29,685 bases of DNA from Opitutia bacterium UBA957 (GCA_002293065.1 DBCN01000130.1:1-29685); one strand, 5' to 3'; numbered from the stretch's first letter, positions 16,828 to 25,975 are shown. Notes: a model not told the origin generated them from the letters alone. Translations and numbers: made by a program.

Positions 16828-17307
16828 TTAGACGTGCTTCCAGAAATCCATCAGGAACCGCGTCGCCAGTTGGGAAAGGAAGACGATGTTCCAGAAGATC
16901 AGTTGTAGGCCGAGCGAAGGGCCGAAGCCCATGCTGAGGACCTGGGCCGAGGCGCTGGTCACGAGCAGGACGACGGTCGCCGTGCAGAGGGAGATGACGA
17001 GGATCTCGATGGACTGCGGCACGAAGCCCGAGAGGCTGGTATCCGCCATGCAGATGGCCGCGAAGGTCAGGGCGACGGACACGATGCCGGTGAGGCCGAT
17101 GCCGAGGGCGGAGCCTTCCTTGCCGAAGAAGTGTTGGGCGGCGAGACGGCCGAGGATCGGGAGGTAGATGAGCACCATCGCGAGGGCGATCCAGAAGCCC
17201 GTGCTACCGTATTCCTGGCCGAGGATCTTCTGCGCATAGTTCTCCGCCGCGCTCTTGATGACGGCTTCTTTGAGCGGGTTCAGCGGATTGGCGAGGAGGA
17301 GAATCAC
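16828..17307 (-). CDS. Hypothetical four-TM membrane protein
   Basis: 159 aa from a GTG start. Four hydrophobic segments are visible at about 37-56, 67-88, 97-121 and 131-153, with a short amphipathic N-terminus (~1-30). No motif or catalytic residue stands out, and I do not recognise the family. It sits between a transglutaminase-like gene (40 bp upstream) and the GH71/99-like gene (3 bp downstream), all on one strand, so it is likely co-expressed with secreted enzymes. The frame is supported by the membrane-segment pattern and tight packing rather than by homology. Confidence 0.7.
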   Translation of the reverse strand: MILLLANPLNPLKEAVIKSAAENYAQKILGQEYGSTGFWIALAMVLIYLPILGRLAAQHFFGKEGSALGIGLTGIVSVALTFAAICMADTSLSGFVPQSIEILVISLCTATVVLLVTSASAQVLSMGFGPSLGLQLIFWNIVFLSQLATRFLMDFWKHV

Positions 17308-17347
17308 GGGAGCAAGGAGTAGGTAATCCGGGCTTTGCTGTCGACGC

Positions 17348-18652
17348 TTAAGGCAGGCGCAGCTCGATGGTCAGTTCTTTGCCCGCTTCCGGTGTGACGG
17401 TGCGGATGACGTCGCCCGACTGCACGGTGACCTTGCCGCCGGCGGCAGGGACTTCGACGCGGGTGACGTCATTCAGGTCCTTGTCTTCACCCTTGGTGGT
17501 GACGGACTGCGTCGTCGTGCCTTGGCTGACGGTCACCTCGGCGGCCACGCGCCTATCGCCACGGTAGGCGCGGAGGGCGATATGCGTCTTGTCGGGGGCG
17601 ACGGGTACTTTGCGGCCACCGGTCAGGGCATGGTAGGCGGCGGTGCGGTCGAGCCCATGGACCTGCGTCGAGCGGAGGTTCCATACCATCGGGAAGGTCA
17701 AGCCGGTGCGGGCCCAGGAGGTCGCATAGATCCACGTTTCTGGCTTAGCTGGGTCGGCGGCGGCGGCGCGTTCCATGAACCAGGCGTGGTTCCACCCCTT
17801 GGCGTCGGGGTTGTATTCCGTGACCCGCCAGCCGGCTTGCCATTGCAGGGCCAGCAGCGGCGTGACTTCGGAGTCGGGCTTGGGCGCGCCATCGGCGCCG
17901 AGCCAAACCTCGACCCAGTTATGGTTGCCGTTGACGGTGACCCAGGTGGGGACGCCGGCGATGCGGGCGGGGATACCGACCGAGCGGAAGGCATCGCACA
18001 GGAGGATCGAAAGCCCGGAGCAGGACGCCAGGCCTTGGCGCATGGAGTCGCTGGGGCTCTGGTTGGCGGCGCGCCGACGGGTGCTGTACTTAACGCCGAC
18101 TTCATCCTGGATCTTGGCGTTGATGAGTTTGGCGGCGGCGTCACGCGAGCCGGCGTCTTTGACCATGTCGCCGAAGCGCTTGAGGAAGTCGGCCCGCCAA
18201 GGGTCGCGGGCCTCGTCCAAGCAGGCGTAGGGGAGGACGTCATTCAGGAAAATCGGCCAAGGCACTTGCTGGGCCCAGGGAAAACGGTGGCGCGCGGCGA
18301 GGGCGAGGCGGATGTTTTCGGCGATCGTCTCCCCGGTGACCTTGTGGCGGTCGCTGGCGGGCATCGTCACGAGCAGGAAGTTCGCGCAATGCCGGGTCTC
18401 GACGTCGGGTGAGTTCAGGAGCTCCTTCCAGCCTGGCAGCATCGACGCTTCTTTGACCCACGCCTCCGTGGCCGCGGTCTCCTTCGGGTCGATGTTGGCC
18501 TTATAGGTCACCTCGGGCCGCTCATCGGGGACGGGGCACGTCTCCGCAGGTAAGCTGGGAGCCTTGGGGGCCGCGGGGGTGGCGGCGGCTAAGGGGTTGA
18601 TGCTGGCCATCCCCACGAGGCAGAAGGCAAGGACACGGGAGAGCAGGGGCAT
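17348..18652 (-). CDS. Secreted transglutaminase-like (papain-fold) protein
   Basis: 434 aa with a signal peptide (~1-24, cleavage near AAA-TP). The central transglutaminase-like core has the nucleophile C211 in GLASCSGLS, then VGIPARIAGV and the histidine H244 in GNHNWVEVW, the Cys and His of the triad with the usual spacing; the third acidic residue is probably in the following EYNPD stretch. The N-terminal ~180 residues are helical. The last ~90 are beta-rich (VTVSQGTTTQS, VEVPAAGGKVTVQSG) and look like a small Ig-like domain. Such proteins are usually proteases or amidases of the cell envelope rather than true crosslinkers. The substrate is unknown. It lies 40 bp after the inositol phosphatase gene and is probably co-transcribed with the two genes that follow. 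Confidence 0.85.
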   Translation of the reverse strand: MPLLSRVLAFCLVGMASINPLAAATPAAPKAPSLPAETCPVPDERPEVTYKANIDPKETAATEAWVKEASMLPGWKELLNSPDVETRHCANFLLVTMPASDRHKVTGETIAENIRLALAARHRFPWAQQVPWPIFLNDVLPYACLDEARDPWRADFLKRFGDMVKDAGSRDAAAKLINAKIQDEVGVKYSTRRRAANQSPSDSMRQGLASCSGLSILLCDAFRSVGIPARIAGVPTWVTVNGNHNWVEVWLGADGAPKPDSEVTPLLALQWQAGWRVTEYNPDAKGWNHAWFMERAAAADPAKPETWIYATSWARTGLTFPMVWNLRSTQVHGLDRTAAYHALTGGRKVPVAPDKTHIALRAYRGDRRVAAEVTVSQGTTTQSVTTKGEDKDLNDVTRVEVPAAGGKVTVQSGDVIRTVTPEAGKELTIELRLP

Positions 18653-18692
18653 GGCCGAAGCCTAGCCCCGGACCCTTAAACGAAAAGCCCAA

Positions 18693-19448
18693 TTAGCGGG
18701 TCCACTCTTCCTTGGCCGAGGCCCAGAGGTCGTAGTTCAAGGCGCGCTTACCGGTCGGCACGAGGCGATAATGGCCACCGGAGGCCTTGATGATGGCCAA
18801 CCCTGCGGCGACATCCCAGAGATTGGTGCCGGACTCGTAATAGGTGTCGGCCACGCCCTCTCCGACATAGGCGAGCGCCAAGGCCGCCGACCCGATCATG
18901 CGGATTTTTTTGTAGCGGGAGACCTGTCCCATGAAGATCGCCATCGCCGGGGCCGACTTGTCGGCTAGGGCCGGGAAGCCCGTCATGATGCAGGCGTCGC
19001 CGATCTTGTCGACCCAGCCCGGCCGATGCGGCTGGCCATTGATGAAAGTCCCTTCGCCGACGACGCCGAGGTAGGTCTTGTCGGCGGTGAAATCGTAGAT
19101 CACGCCCAACACCGGCTCGGAGCCGCGCATCAAGCCAAGGGAAACGCAGGTCGCCGGTTGGCGGCGCAGGTAGTTGTAGGTGCCGTCGAGCGGGTCGACG
19201 ACCCAGTAGAGTTCCTTGCCGTCGAACAGCGTGGCATCGCCGCCGAGCTCTTCGCCGATGACGGGGATCCCCGTGGCCTTGAGGCGCTCGCGGACCAGCG
19301 TTTCCGAATCCACATCGGCCTGCATCTTGACGTCGTCGTCGGTCGAGGCATTGACCTTCATCTGGGCGCCTTGCGCGAGCAGTCGCCCGGCTTCGTGGGC
19401 GGTGGCAAGGGCGATATCCTTGAGGGCGGAAAGGGAGGGCGTGCTCAC
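18693..19448 (-). CDS. Inositol monophosphatase family protein
   Basis: 251 aa Mg2+-dependent phosphatase of the inositol monophosphatase superfamily. Metal-binding motifs are complete: GEELGG (E66, E67), VVDPLDGTYNY (D85, D88) and the C-terminal LWDVAAG (D212). Members hydrolyse inositol-1-phosphate, histidinol phosphate, 3'-phosphoadenosine phosphates or fructose-1,6-bisphosphate, and the motifs do not separate these. Histidinol-phosphate phosphatase (HisN type) deserves thought, since the HisB here is monofunctional and lacks a phosphatase domain, but the gene is over 11 kb from the his genes. The start is GTG at 19448 with no Shine-Dalgarno. There is no signal peptide, so it is cytoplasmic. 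Confidence 0.87.
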   Translation of the reverse strand: MSTPSLSALKDIALATAHEAGRLLAQGAQMKVNASTDDDVKMQADVDSETLVRERLKATGIPVIGEELGGDATLFDGKELYWVVDPLDGTYNYLRRQPATCVSLGLMRGSEPVLGVIYDFTADKTYLGVVGEGTFINGQPHRPGWVDKIGDACIMTGFPALADKSAPAMAIFMGQVSRYKKIRMIGSAALALAYVGEGVADTYYESGTNLWDVAAGLAIIKASGGHYRLVPTGKRALNYDLWASAKEEWTR

Positions 19449-19510
19449 GTCGGCAAGGTAGGTCCGTGGCTTGCCATCGGCAACTCCAGACCTCCCTTTA
19501 CAGCGAGATG

Positions 19511-19529
19511 GCTTCGCGGAGTGCGAAGC
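19511..19529. repeat. Short inverted repeat upstream of inositol phosphatase gene
   Basis: GCTTCGC (19511-19517) and GCGAAGC (19523-19529) form perfect 7-bp arms around GGAGT, about 63 bp before the GTG start of the leftward gene. It has no T-tract, so it is not a terminator. It could be an operator or a chance palindrome. Confidence 0.3.
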
Positions 19530-19601
19530 TTACGGCGTGAAGATGACCTCGAACCGCTGGCTGGGCCGTAACAGGGAGGCCCGTCGCGCGCATCCAAAGA
19601 G

Positions 19602-19634
19602 AAACAAAAAACCCGGCTCGGGTGAGCCGGGTTT
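19602..19634 (-). terminator. Intrinsic terminator of gltBD
   Basis: On the minus strand, an 11-bp stem AAACCCGGCTC (19624-19634 with 19609-19619) closes a 4-nt loop and is followed by TTTTTGTTT. It begins 26 bp after the gltD stop codon and should end the glutamate synthase transcript before the inositol phosphatase gene. Confidence 0.92.
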
Positions 19635-19660
19635 GGTGCAGCGGGAAGCTTATGCCGGCC

Positions 19661-21145
19661 TTACGGCAGCTCGGATTTACCCATCAGGAACTTGTCGCAC
19701 TCGCGGGCGACCCCACGGCCTTCGTTGAAGGCCCAGACGACGAGGGACTGGCCGCGACGGCAATCGCCGGCGGCGAAGACGCCGGGGACGTTGGTCACGT
19801 ACTTCTCGTGGTCGGCCTTGATGTTGGTGCGGGCGTCGCGCTCGAGGCCGAAGGCTTCGATGAGCGGCTGCTCGGGGCCGACGAAGCCCATGGCGAGGAG
19901 CACCAGTTGGGCGGGGCGGACCTTCTCGGTGCCGGGGACATGGACGGGCATGAACTGGCCCTTATCGTTCTTCTCCCACTTCACTTCGACGGTGTGGACT
20001 TCCTTGAGGTTACCCTGGTCGTCGGCGACGAACTTCGTCGCGGTCGTGAGGTAGACGCGCGGGTCGGAGCCGAACTTGGCGGCCGCTTCTTCCTGGCCGT
20101 AGTCGACCTTGTGGGTCTTCGGCCATTCCGGCCAAGGGTTGTCCTTGCCCCGGGTGGCGGGGGACTTGGCCATGATTTCGAGTTGGACGACGGACTTGCA
20201 GCCATGGCGCAGGGAAGTACCCACGCAGTCGGTGCCGGTGTCGCCGCCACCGATGATGACGACATCCTTACCCTTGGCGCTGATCGCCGCGTCGGGGGAC
20301 TTGCCATCGAGGAGGTTCTTGGTGTTGGCGTGGAGGAACTCCATCGCGAGGTGGATGCCCTTGGCTTCGCGGCCCGGGGTGGTGAGGTCACGGCCCTTGG
20401 TGGCGCCGACGGTGAGGATCACGGAGTCGAAGTCCTTGCGGAGCTGTTCGGCCGAGATGTCGACGCCGACGTTGATGCCGCACTTGAAGGTCACGCCTTC
20501 GGCCTCGAGGAGCGAGATGCGGCGGAGCACCACTTCGTTCTTATCGAGCTTCATGTTCGGGATGCCGTACATCAGCAGGCCGCCCGGACGGTCGGAACGT
20601 TCGAAGACGGTGACGTTATGGCCGGCGTAGTTAAGCTGCGCGGCGGCGGAGAGCCCGGCGGGGCCGGAACCGATGACGGCGACCTTCTTGCCGGTGCGCT
20701 TGGTCGGCGCGCGGGGGATGATCCAGCCGTTGTCCCAGCCCTTGTCGACGATCGAGACTTCGATGTTCTTGATCGTGACGGCCGGCTTGTTCATGCCGAG
20801 CACGCAGGACCCTTCGCAGGGAGCGGGGCAGACGCGGCCGGTGAATTCCGGGAAGTTGTTGGTCTTATGGAGACGTTCCAGCGCTTCGCGCCAGAGGCCC
20901 TTGTAGACGAGGTCGTTCCACTCGGGGATCAGGTTGTTGATCGGGCAGCCGCTGGCCATCCCGCTGATGAGCTTGCCCGTATGGCAGAACGGTACGCCGC
21001 AATCCATGCAGCGGGCGCCCTGTTTCTGGAGCTTCTCGTCGGAGTGATGGTGGTGGATCTCCTTCCAATCGCCGATGCGGGTGAGGGCATCGCGGTCGGG
21101 TGGGAGCTCGCGCTGGTATTCGACAAATCCGGTAGGTTTTCCCAT
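19661..21145 (-). CDS. gltD: Glutamate synthase [NADPH] small subunit
   Basis: 494 aa subunit that oxidises NADPH and passes electrons through FAD and Fe-S clusters to GltB. The N-terminal cysteines for two [4Fe-4S] clusters are at C46, C49, C54 and C67 (CMDCGVPFC, GCPINN) and at C106, C110, C114 (CPAPCEGSC). The FAD-binding VIGSGPAGLSAA is near 154-165, with RPGGLLMYGIPN just after, and the NADPH-binding GGGDTGTDC follows in the second nucleotide fold. GVFAAGDCRRGQSLVVWA closes the FAD site. The length is normal. It lies 36 bp after gltB on the same strand and ends at a strong terminator. The start ATG fits the family N-terminus (GKPTGF). Confidence 0.97.
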   Translation of the reverse strand: MGKPTGFVEYQRELPPDRDALTRIGDWKEIHHHHSDEKLQKQGARCMDCGVPFCHTGKLISGMASGCPINNLIPEWNDLVYKGLWREALERLHKTNNFPEFTGRVCPAPCEGSCVLGMNKPAVTIKNIEVSIVDKGWDNGWIIPRAPTKRTGKKVAVIGSGPAGLSAAAQLNYAGHNVTVFERSDRPGGLLMYGIPNMKLDKNEVVLRRISLLEAEGVTFKCGINVGVDISAEQLRKDFDSVILTVGATKGRDLTTPGREAKGIHLAMEFLHANTKNLLDGKSPDAAISAKGKDVVIIGGGDTGTDCVGTSLRHGCKSVVQLEIMAKSPATRGKDNPWPEWPKTHKVDYGQEEAAAKFGSDPRVYLTTATKFVADDQGNLKEVHTVEVKWEKNDKGQFMPVHVPGTEKVRPAQLVLLAMGFVGPEQPLIEAFGLERDARTNIKADHEKYVTNVPGVFAAGDCRRGQSLVVWAFNEGRGVARECDKFLMGKSELP

Positions 21146-21181
21146 GGTGCAGAAGGTGCTTGGTGTGGACGGGGTGGGGGA

Positions 21182-24100
21182 TCAGCCGCCGCCGACGCGG
21201 GCGGTGTCGCGCGAGTTGATCTCGAAGGCTTCGTTGAGGGCGGCGTCGCCGCTGAGGCCCTTGGCTTCGGCCGTCGCGATGGCCTGGAGGACGCGCTTGT
21301 AGTCCTTCGGCATCACCTTGATGAACTTCGCCAGGGCGGCGTCCCAGTTGGCGAGGAGCTTCTTCGCCTTCTGGCTGCCGGTGAGCTCGGCGTGACGTTC
21401 GATGAGGCCGCGGAGTTCGGCGGCATCGGCGGCGTCGGGCTTCTCGAGGCCGACCATCTGCTTGTTGCAGCGGGTGGCGAAGTCGCCCTTCTCGTCGAGG
21501 ATGTAGGCCACGCCACCGCTCATGCCGGCGGCGAAGTTGCGGCCCGTGGCGCCGAGGACGACGACCCGTCCGCCGGTCATGTATTCGCAGCCGTGGTCAC
21601 CCACGCCTTCGACGACCGTGGAGACGCCGGAGTTGCGCACGCAGAAACGTTCGCCGGCCATGCCGCGGAAGAACGCCTCGCCGGAGGTCGCGCCGTAGAG
21701 GGCGACGTTGCCGAGGATGATGTTGTCTTCGGCCGGGAAGGTGGCCTTGGCGTCAGGGTAGACGATGATGCGGCCGCCGCTGAGGCCCTTGCCGACGTAG
21801 TCGTTGGCATCGCCTTCGAGTTCGATGGTCACGCCCGGAGGAACGAAGGCGCCGAGGGACTGGCCCGCGCTGCCCTTGAACTTAAGGTGGATGGTGCCGT
21901 CCGGCAGGCCGTCGATGTGCTTCTTGGTGATCTCGTTGCCGAGGATCGTGCCGACGACGCGGTGGGTGTTCTTGATCTCGCCTTCGTAGCGGACCTTTTC
22001 GCCCTTCTCGATGGCCGGCTGGCACTTCGCCAGCAGGACGGAGAGGTCGAGGCCCTTCTCGAGACCGTGGTCCTGCTTCTCGGTGCAGAAGCGACCGACT
22101 TCGGGTCCGACGTTCGGGGAGTAGAGCAGCTTGGAGAGGTCGATGCCCTTGGCCTTCCAGTGTTCGACGGCGTGACGTGCCTCGAGGACGTCGGTGCGGC
22201 CGACCATCTCGTTGAGGGAGCGGAAGCCGAGTTGGGCCATGATTTCACGGACTTCCTGGGCGATGAAGCGCATGAAGTTGACGGTGTCTTCGGGACGACC
22301 GGTGAAGTTCTTGCGGAGCTCGGGGTCCTGGGTGGCGACGCCGACCGGGCAGGTGTTGAGGTGGCAAACGCGCATCATGATGCAACCGAGCGTCACGAGC
22401 GGGCCCGTGGCGAAGCCGAACTCTTCGGCGCCGAGGAGGGCGGCGACGACGACGTCACGGCCGGTCTTCAGCTGGCCGTCGGTTTCGACGACGATGCGGG
22501 AGCGGAGGTTGTTGAGGACGAGGGTCTGGTGGGTTTCGGCGAGGCCGAGTTCCCAGGGCAGGCCGGCGTGCTTGATGGAGGTCTGGGGCGAAGCGCCCGT
22601 GCCGCCGTCGAAGCCCGAGATCAGGACGACGTCCGCGTGCGCCTTGGCCACACCGGTGGCGATGGTGCCGACGCCGACTTCCGAGACGAGCTTGACGCTG
22701 ACGCGCGCGGCGCGGTTGGCGTTCTTCAGGTCATGGATGAGTTCCGAAAGGTCCTCGATGGAGTAGATGTCGTGGTGCGGGGGCGGGGAGATGAGTCCCA
22801 CGCCGGTGGTGGAGTGGCGCACCTTGGCGATCCAAGGGTAGACCTTGCCGCCGGGGAGCTGGCCGCCTTCGCCGGGCTTCGCGCCCTGGGCCATCTTGAT
22901 CTGGAGTTCCTTCGCGTTGGTCAGGTAGCGGCTCGTGACGCCGAAACGGCCGGAGGCGACCTGCTTGATGGCGGAGTTCTTGGAGTCGCCCTGGTCGTTG
23001 GTCCAGGTGAAGCGCGCCGGGTCTTCGCCGCCTTCGCCGGTGTTGGACTTGCCGCCGATGCGGTTCATCGCGATCGCGAGGGCTTCGTGGGCTTCGGAAG
23101 AGATGGAGCCGTAGCTCATCGCGCCCGTCTTGAAGCGCTTGAGGATGCTCTCGGCGGACTCGACTTCGTTGATGTCGATCGGCGTACGGGCCTTGAACTG
23201 AAGCAGGCCGCGCAGCGTGAAGATCTGCTGCATCTGGTTGTTCACCAGGCCGGAGTAGACCTTGAAGGTGTCGTAATTGTTCGTGCGGACGGCCTTCTGC
23301 AGCGAGTGGATGACCTGCGGGCTGAAGAGGTGACCTTCGCCTTCGTTGCGCCACTGGTAGTCGCCGCCGACCTCGAGGGTGGCGGGGGTGTCGACGCGCT
23401 CAGGGAAGGCGCGCTGGTGGCGGGCGAGGGTTTCCTCGGCGATCGCGGCGACATCGGCGCCTTCGATGCGGGTCGCCGTGCCGGTGAAGTACTTGTCGAC
23501 GACCTTCTGCTGGAGGCCGACGCATTCGAAGATCTGGGCTCCGAGGTAGCTCTGGATGGTCGAGATGCCGATCTTGGAGGCGACCTTGACGATGCCCTTG
23601 GTGGCGGCCTTCACGTAGTTCTTGCAGGCGGTGTAGTGGTCGACGCCGACCAGGAGGCCCTGCTTGATCATGTCGTCGAGGGTCTCGAACGCCAGGTAGG
23701 GGTTGATGCCTGCGCAACCGTAGCCGATGAGCGTGCAGAAATGGTGCACTTCGCGCGGTTCGCCGGACTCGAGGATGAGGCCGACCTTGGTGCGCTTGCC
23801 TTCGCGGATGAGGTAGTGGTGCAGGCCGGCGACGGCGAGCAGGGGCGGGATGGCGGCGTTGTTGCGGTCGACGCCGCGGTCGCTCAGGATGATGAGGTTG
23901 ATGCCGGCGTCGATGTGCAGGCCGGCTTGGCGGCAGACTTCATCCATGGCGGCTTCGAGGCCCTTGGCGCCGGACTTGGCGTCGAAGAGCGTCGGGATGG
24001 TGACGGACTTGAACTGGCCGTGGGCGACGTGGCGGAGCTTGGCGAGTTCCTCATTGGTGAGGATCGGCGACTGGAGCTCGATCAGGTGGCAGCTGGACGG

Positions 24101-25759
24101 GTTCGGGTCGAGCAGGTTGCGCTCGGGTCCGATCGTGGTGACGGAGGACGTGACGATTTCTTCGCGGATACAGTCGATCGGCGGGTTGGTGACTTGCGCG
24201 AAGAGCTGCTTGAAGTAATCGTAGAGGAGCTTCGACTTGTTGGAGAGGACGGCGAGCGGGATGTCCGTGCCCATCGAGCCGGTGGCTTCCACGCCATCCT
24301 TGGCCATCGGGACCAGCAACTTGCGCTGGTCTTCGAAGGTGTAACCGAAGGCGAGCTGACGCTGGACGGTGTTGCTGTGGGCCGGAGCCGGGCTCGTCGG
24401 GGCGTCGGCGATGTCGGCGAGCTTGATGAGGTTCTTGTCGAGCCAGTCGCGGTAAGGCTTCTGGGCCGCGATCTGCTGCTTGATCTCCTCGTCGGCGACG
24501 ATGCGGCCTTCTTCCATGTTCACGAGGAACATGCGGCCCGGCTGCAGGCGGCCCTTGGAGGCGACGTTGGCGGGGTCGATGGGGAGGACGCCGGCTTCGG
24601 AACCCATGATGACGTAGTCATCCTTGGTCACGTAGTAGCGGGAAGGGCGGAGGCCGTTGCGGTCGAGGGTGGCGCCGATCATCGTGCCGTCGGTGAAGAC
24701 GACCGAGGCGGGACCATCCCACGGTTCCATGAGGCAGGAATTGTATTCGTAGAAGGCCTTCTTCTCCGGGCTCATGGACTCGTGACCGTTCCAAGGCTCG
24801 GGAATCATCATCATCATGGCCTCGGGCAGCGAACGGCCGCCCATGACGACGAGCTCGAGGACGTTGTCGAACTTGGCGGAGTCGGAACCGTTCGGGTTCA
24901 CGATGGGCAGGATCTTGGGGAGATCCTTGCCGAAGAGCGGGCTCGCCAGGAGCGGCTCGCGGGCCTTCATCCAGTTGACGTTGCCGTTGAGGGTGTTGAT
25001 TTCGCCGTTGTGCGCGATGTAGTGGTAGGGGTGCGCACGTTCCCAGCTCGGGAAGGTGTTGGTCGAGAAGCGCGAGTGGACGAGCGCGAGGGCGGTGTCC
25101 ATCGACGGATCGGCGAGGTCGCGGAAGTATTTGCCGACCTGTTCGGGCATGAGCATGCCCTTGTAGATGATGGTGCGGCAGGACAGGGAACTGGCGTAGT
25201 AGAACTGGTCCTTGCCGGTGCCGCGGATCTGGTGGTGGGCCTGCTTGCTCAGGATGAAAAGCTTGCGCTCGAAATCCTGGTCGGTGGCGCAATCGGCCGG
25301 GCGACCGAGGAAGGCCTGGCGGACGACCGGTTCGCTGGTGACCGCGGTCTGGCCGAGGGAGGAGTTGTCGACCGGGACGGTGCGCCAGCCGAGGACGGAG
25401 AGGCCGAGGGACTTGGCGAGGTCGGTGAAGGTCGCTTCGGTCGCCGCGCGGATCTTGGCGTCGGGCGAAACGTAGAGCATGCCCACGCCGTAGTGGCCGG
25501 GCTTGGGGAGGTTGGCCGGACCGTGCTTGGCGAAGAAGCCATGCGGGAGCTGGAGCAGGATGCCCGCGCCGTCGCCGGTATTCACTTCGCAACCACAGGC
25601 GCCGCGGTGATCCAAGTTCACCAGAATGGTCAGGGCCTGTTGAATAATATCATGGGATCGTTTGCCCTTCATTTGACAGACGAAGCCGACGCCGCAGGCG
25701 TCATGTTCGAACTGAGGGTCGTAGAGACCCTGTTTCTCGGGAAGTCCGGGATTATTCAT
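21182..25759 (-). CDS. gltB: Glutamate synthase [NADPH] large subunit
   Basis: 1525 aa enzyme that makes two glutamates from glutamine and 2-oxoglutarate. The precursor has a 21-residue leader ending before C22 in DACGVGFV; this cysteine becomes the N-terminal nucleophile of the glutaminase domain (~22-430). The central domain and FMN-binding synthase domain (~850-1200) follow, with GGKSNTGEGGED, ISPPPHHDIYSIEDL and SGFDGGTGASP. The [3Fe-4S] cluster cysteines are in CIMMRVCHLNTCPVGVATQ. The C-terminal GXGXG beta-helix domain (~1250-1500) has DYVGKGLSGGRI and GERFCVRNSG. The length is typical of bacterial alpha subunits. It is first in a gltB-gltD unit. The ATG start has no Shine-Dalgarno. Its promoter region is the gap before the methyltransferase gene. 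Confidence 0.98.
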   Translation of the reverse strand: MNNPGLPEKQGLYDPQFEHDACGVGFVCQMKGKRSHDIIQQALTILVNLDHRGACGCEVNTGDGAGILLQLPHGFFAKHGPANLPKPGHYGVGMLYVSPDAKIRAATEATFTDLAKSLGLSVLGWRTVPVDNSSLGQTAVTSEPVVRQAFLGRPADCATDQDFERKLFILSKQAHHQIRGTGKDQFYYASSLSCRTIIYKGMLMPEQVGKYFRDLADPSMDTALALVHSRFSTNTFPSWERAHPYHYIAHNGEINTLNGNVNWMKAREPLLASPLFGKDLPKILPIVNPNGSDSAKFDNVLELVVMGGRSLPEAMMMMIPEPWNGHESMSPEKKAFYEYNSCLMEPWDGPASVVFTDGTMIGATLDRNGLRPSRYYVTKDDYVIMGSEAGVLPIDPANVASKGRLQPGRMFLVNMEEGRIVADEEIKQQIAAQKPYRDWLDKNLIKLADIADAPTSPAPAHSNTVQRQLAFGYTFEDQRKLLVPMAKDGVEATGSMGTDIPLAVLSNKSKLLYDYFKQLFAQVTNPPIDCIREEIVTSSVTTIGPERNLLDPNPSSCHLIELQSPILTNEELAKLRHVAHGQFKSVTIPTLFDAKSGAKGLEAAMDEVCRQAGLHIDAGINLIILSDRGVDRNNAAIPPLLAVAGLHHYLIREGKRTKVGLILESGEPREVHHFCTLIGYGCAGINPYLAFETLDDMIKQGLLVGVDHYTACKNYVKAATKGIVKVASKIGISTIQSYLGAQIFECVGLQQKVVDKYFTGTATRIEGADVAAIAEETLARHQRAFPERVDTPATLEVGGDYQWRNEGEGHLFSPQVIHSLQKAVRTNNYDTFKVYSGLVNNQMQQIFTLRGLLQFKARTPIDINEVESAESILKRFKTGAMSYGSISSEAHEALAIAMNRIGGKSNTGEGGEDPARFTWTNDQGDSKNSAIKQVASGRFGVTSRYLTNAKELQIKMAQGAKPGEGGQLPGGKVYPWIAKVRHSTTGVGLISPPPHHDIYSIEDLSELIHDLKNANRAARVSVKLVSEVGVGTIATGVAKAHADVVLISGFDGGTGASPQTSIKHAGLPWELGLAETHQTLVLNNLRSRIVVETDGQLKTGRDVVVAALLGAEEFGFATGPLVTLGCIMMRVCHLNTCPVGVATQDPELRKNFTGRPEDTVNFMRFIAQEVREIMAQLGFRSLNEMVGRTDVLEARHAVEHWKAKGIDLSKLLYSPNVGPEVGRFCTEKQDHGLEKGLDLSVLLAKCQPAIEKGEKVRYEGEIKNTHRVVGTILGNEITKKHIDGLPDGTIHLKFKGSAGQSLGAFVPPGVTIELEGDANDYVGKGLSGGRIIVYPDAKATFPAEDNIILGNVALYGATSGEAFFRGMAGERFCVRNSGVSTVVEGVGDHGCEYMTGGRVVVLGATGRNFAAGMSGGVAYILDEKGDFATRCNKQMVGLEKPDAADAAELRGLIERHAELTGSQKAKKLLANWDAALAKFIKVMPKDYKRVLQAIATAEAKGLSGDAALNEAFEINSRDTARVGGG

Positions 25760-25843
25760 TTCTGGTGGTGGCGAAAGTGAGCGAGACGGGACAAAAGTGG
25801 TGGAATGGTGCTAGGTGCCTTTGGGAGGTCCGCAGGACGCCTA

Positions 25844-25874
25844 AATCTAGTGGGCATTAATTCCCCTCTGTCAA
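25844..25874 (-). promoter_or_regulatory. Candidate sigma-70 promoter of gltB
   Basis: Minus-strand TTGACA (25869-25874) is a perfect -35 box. A TAGATT (25844-25849) is 4 of 6 to the -10 consensus but at a 19-bp spacing, longer than usual. Transcription would start roughly 80 nt before the gltB ATG. The spacing makes this tentative. Confidence 0.3.
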
Positions 25875-25887
25875 AGGCAACTTATCG

Positions 25888-25903
25888 AGCATAATTCCCG
25901 CCA
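25888..25903 (-). promoter_or_regulatory. Candidate sigma-54 (-24/-12) promoter of gltB
   Basis: On the minus strand TGGCGGGAATTATGCT keeps the required GG and GC doublets exactly 10 bases apart and matches TGGCACGNNNNTTGCW at 9 of 12 fixed positions. It lies about 130 bp before the gltB start. Control of glutamate synthase by sigma-54 and a nitrogen activator would make biological sense, but one match in a GC-rich genome may be chance, and no sigma-54 or enhancer-binding gene is in the window. Confidence 0.35.
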
Positions 25904-25929
25904 AACCCGGTGGGCGGAGTCGTAATAAG

Positions 25930-25944
25930 CCAAGGTGACCTTGG
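25930..25944. promoter_or_regulatory. Palindrome CCAAGGT-G-ACCTTGG, candidate operator
   Basis: Perfect 7-bp arms around a single central base in the gltB/methyltransferase divergent region, just upstream of the sigma-54-like site with respect to gltB. The size and symmetry suit a dimeric regulator. No regulator gene is adjacent, so the binding protein is unknown. Confidence 0.35.
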
Positions 25945-25963
25945 TCGCGTCCGAAACTGATGG

Positions 25964-25975
25964 TTTCCTAGGAAA
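25964..25975. promoter_or_regulatory. Palindrome TTTCCTAGGAAA, candidate operator
   Basis: A perfect 12-bp palindrome 19 bp to the right of the other palindrome in the same divergent region. It may be a second regulator site or chance. Confidence 0.28.

Noticed and set aside
19622..25780. Uninterrupted plus-strand reading frame of about 2050 codons opposite gltB and gltD
   Set aside because: It is exactly antisense to two unmistakable genes, has a low-complexity Gly/Ala/Asp/Glu/Val composition and no domain motifs. GC-rich codon use that avoids TTA, CTA and TCA in the real genes leaves the opposite strand open.
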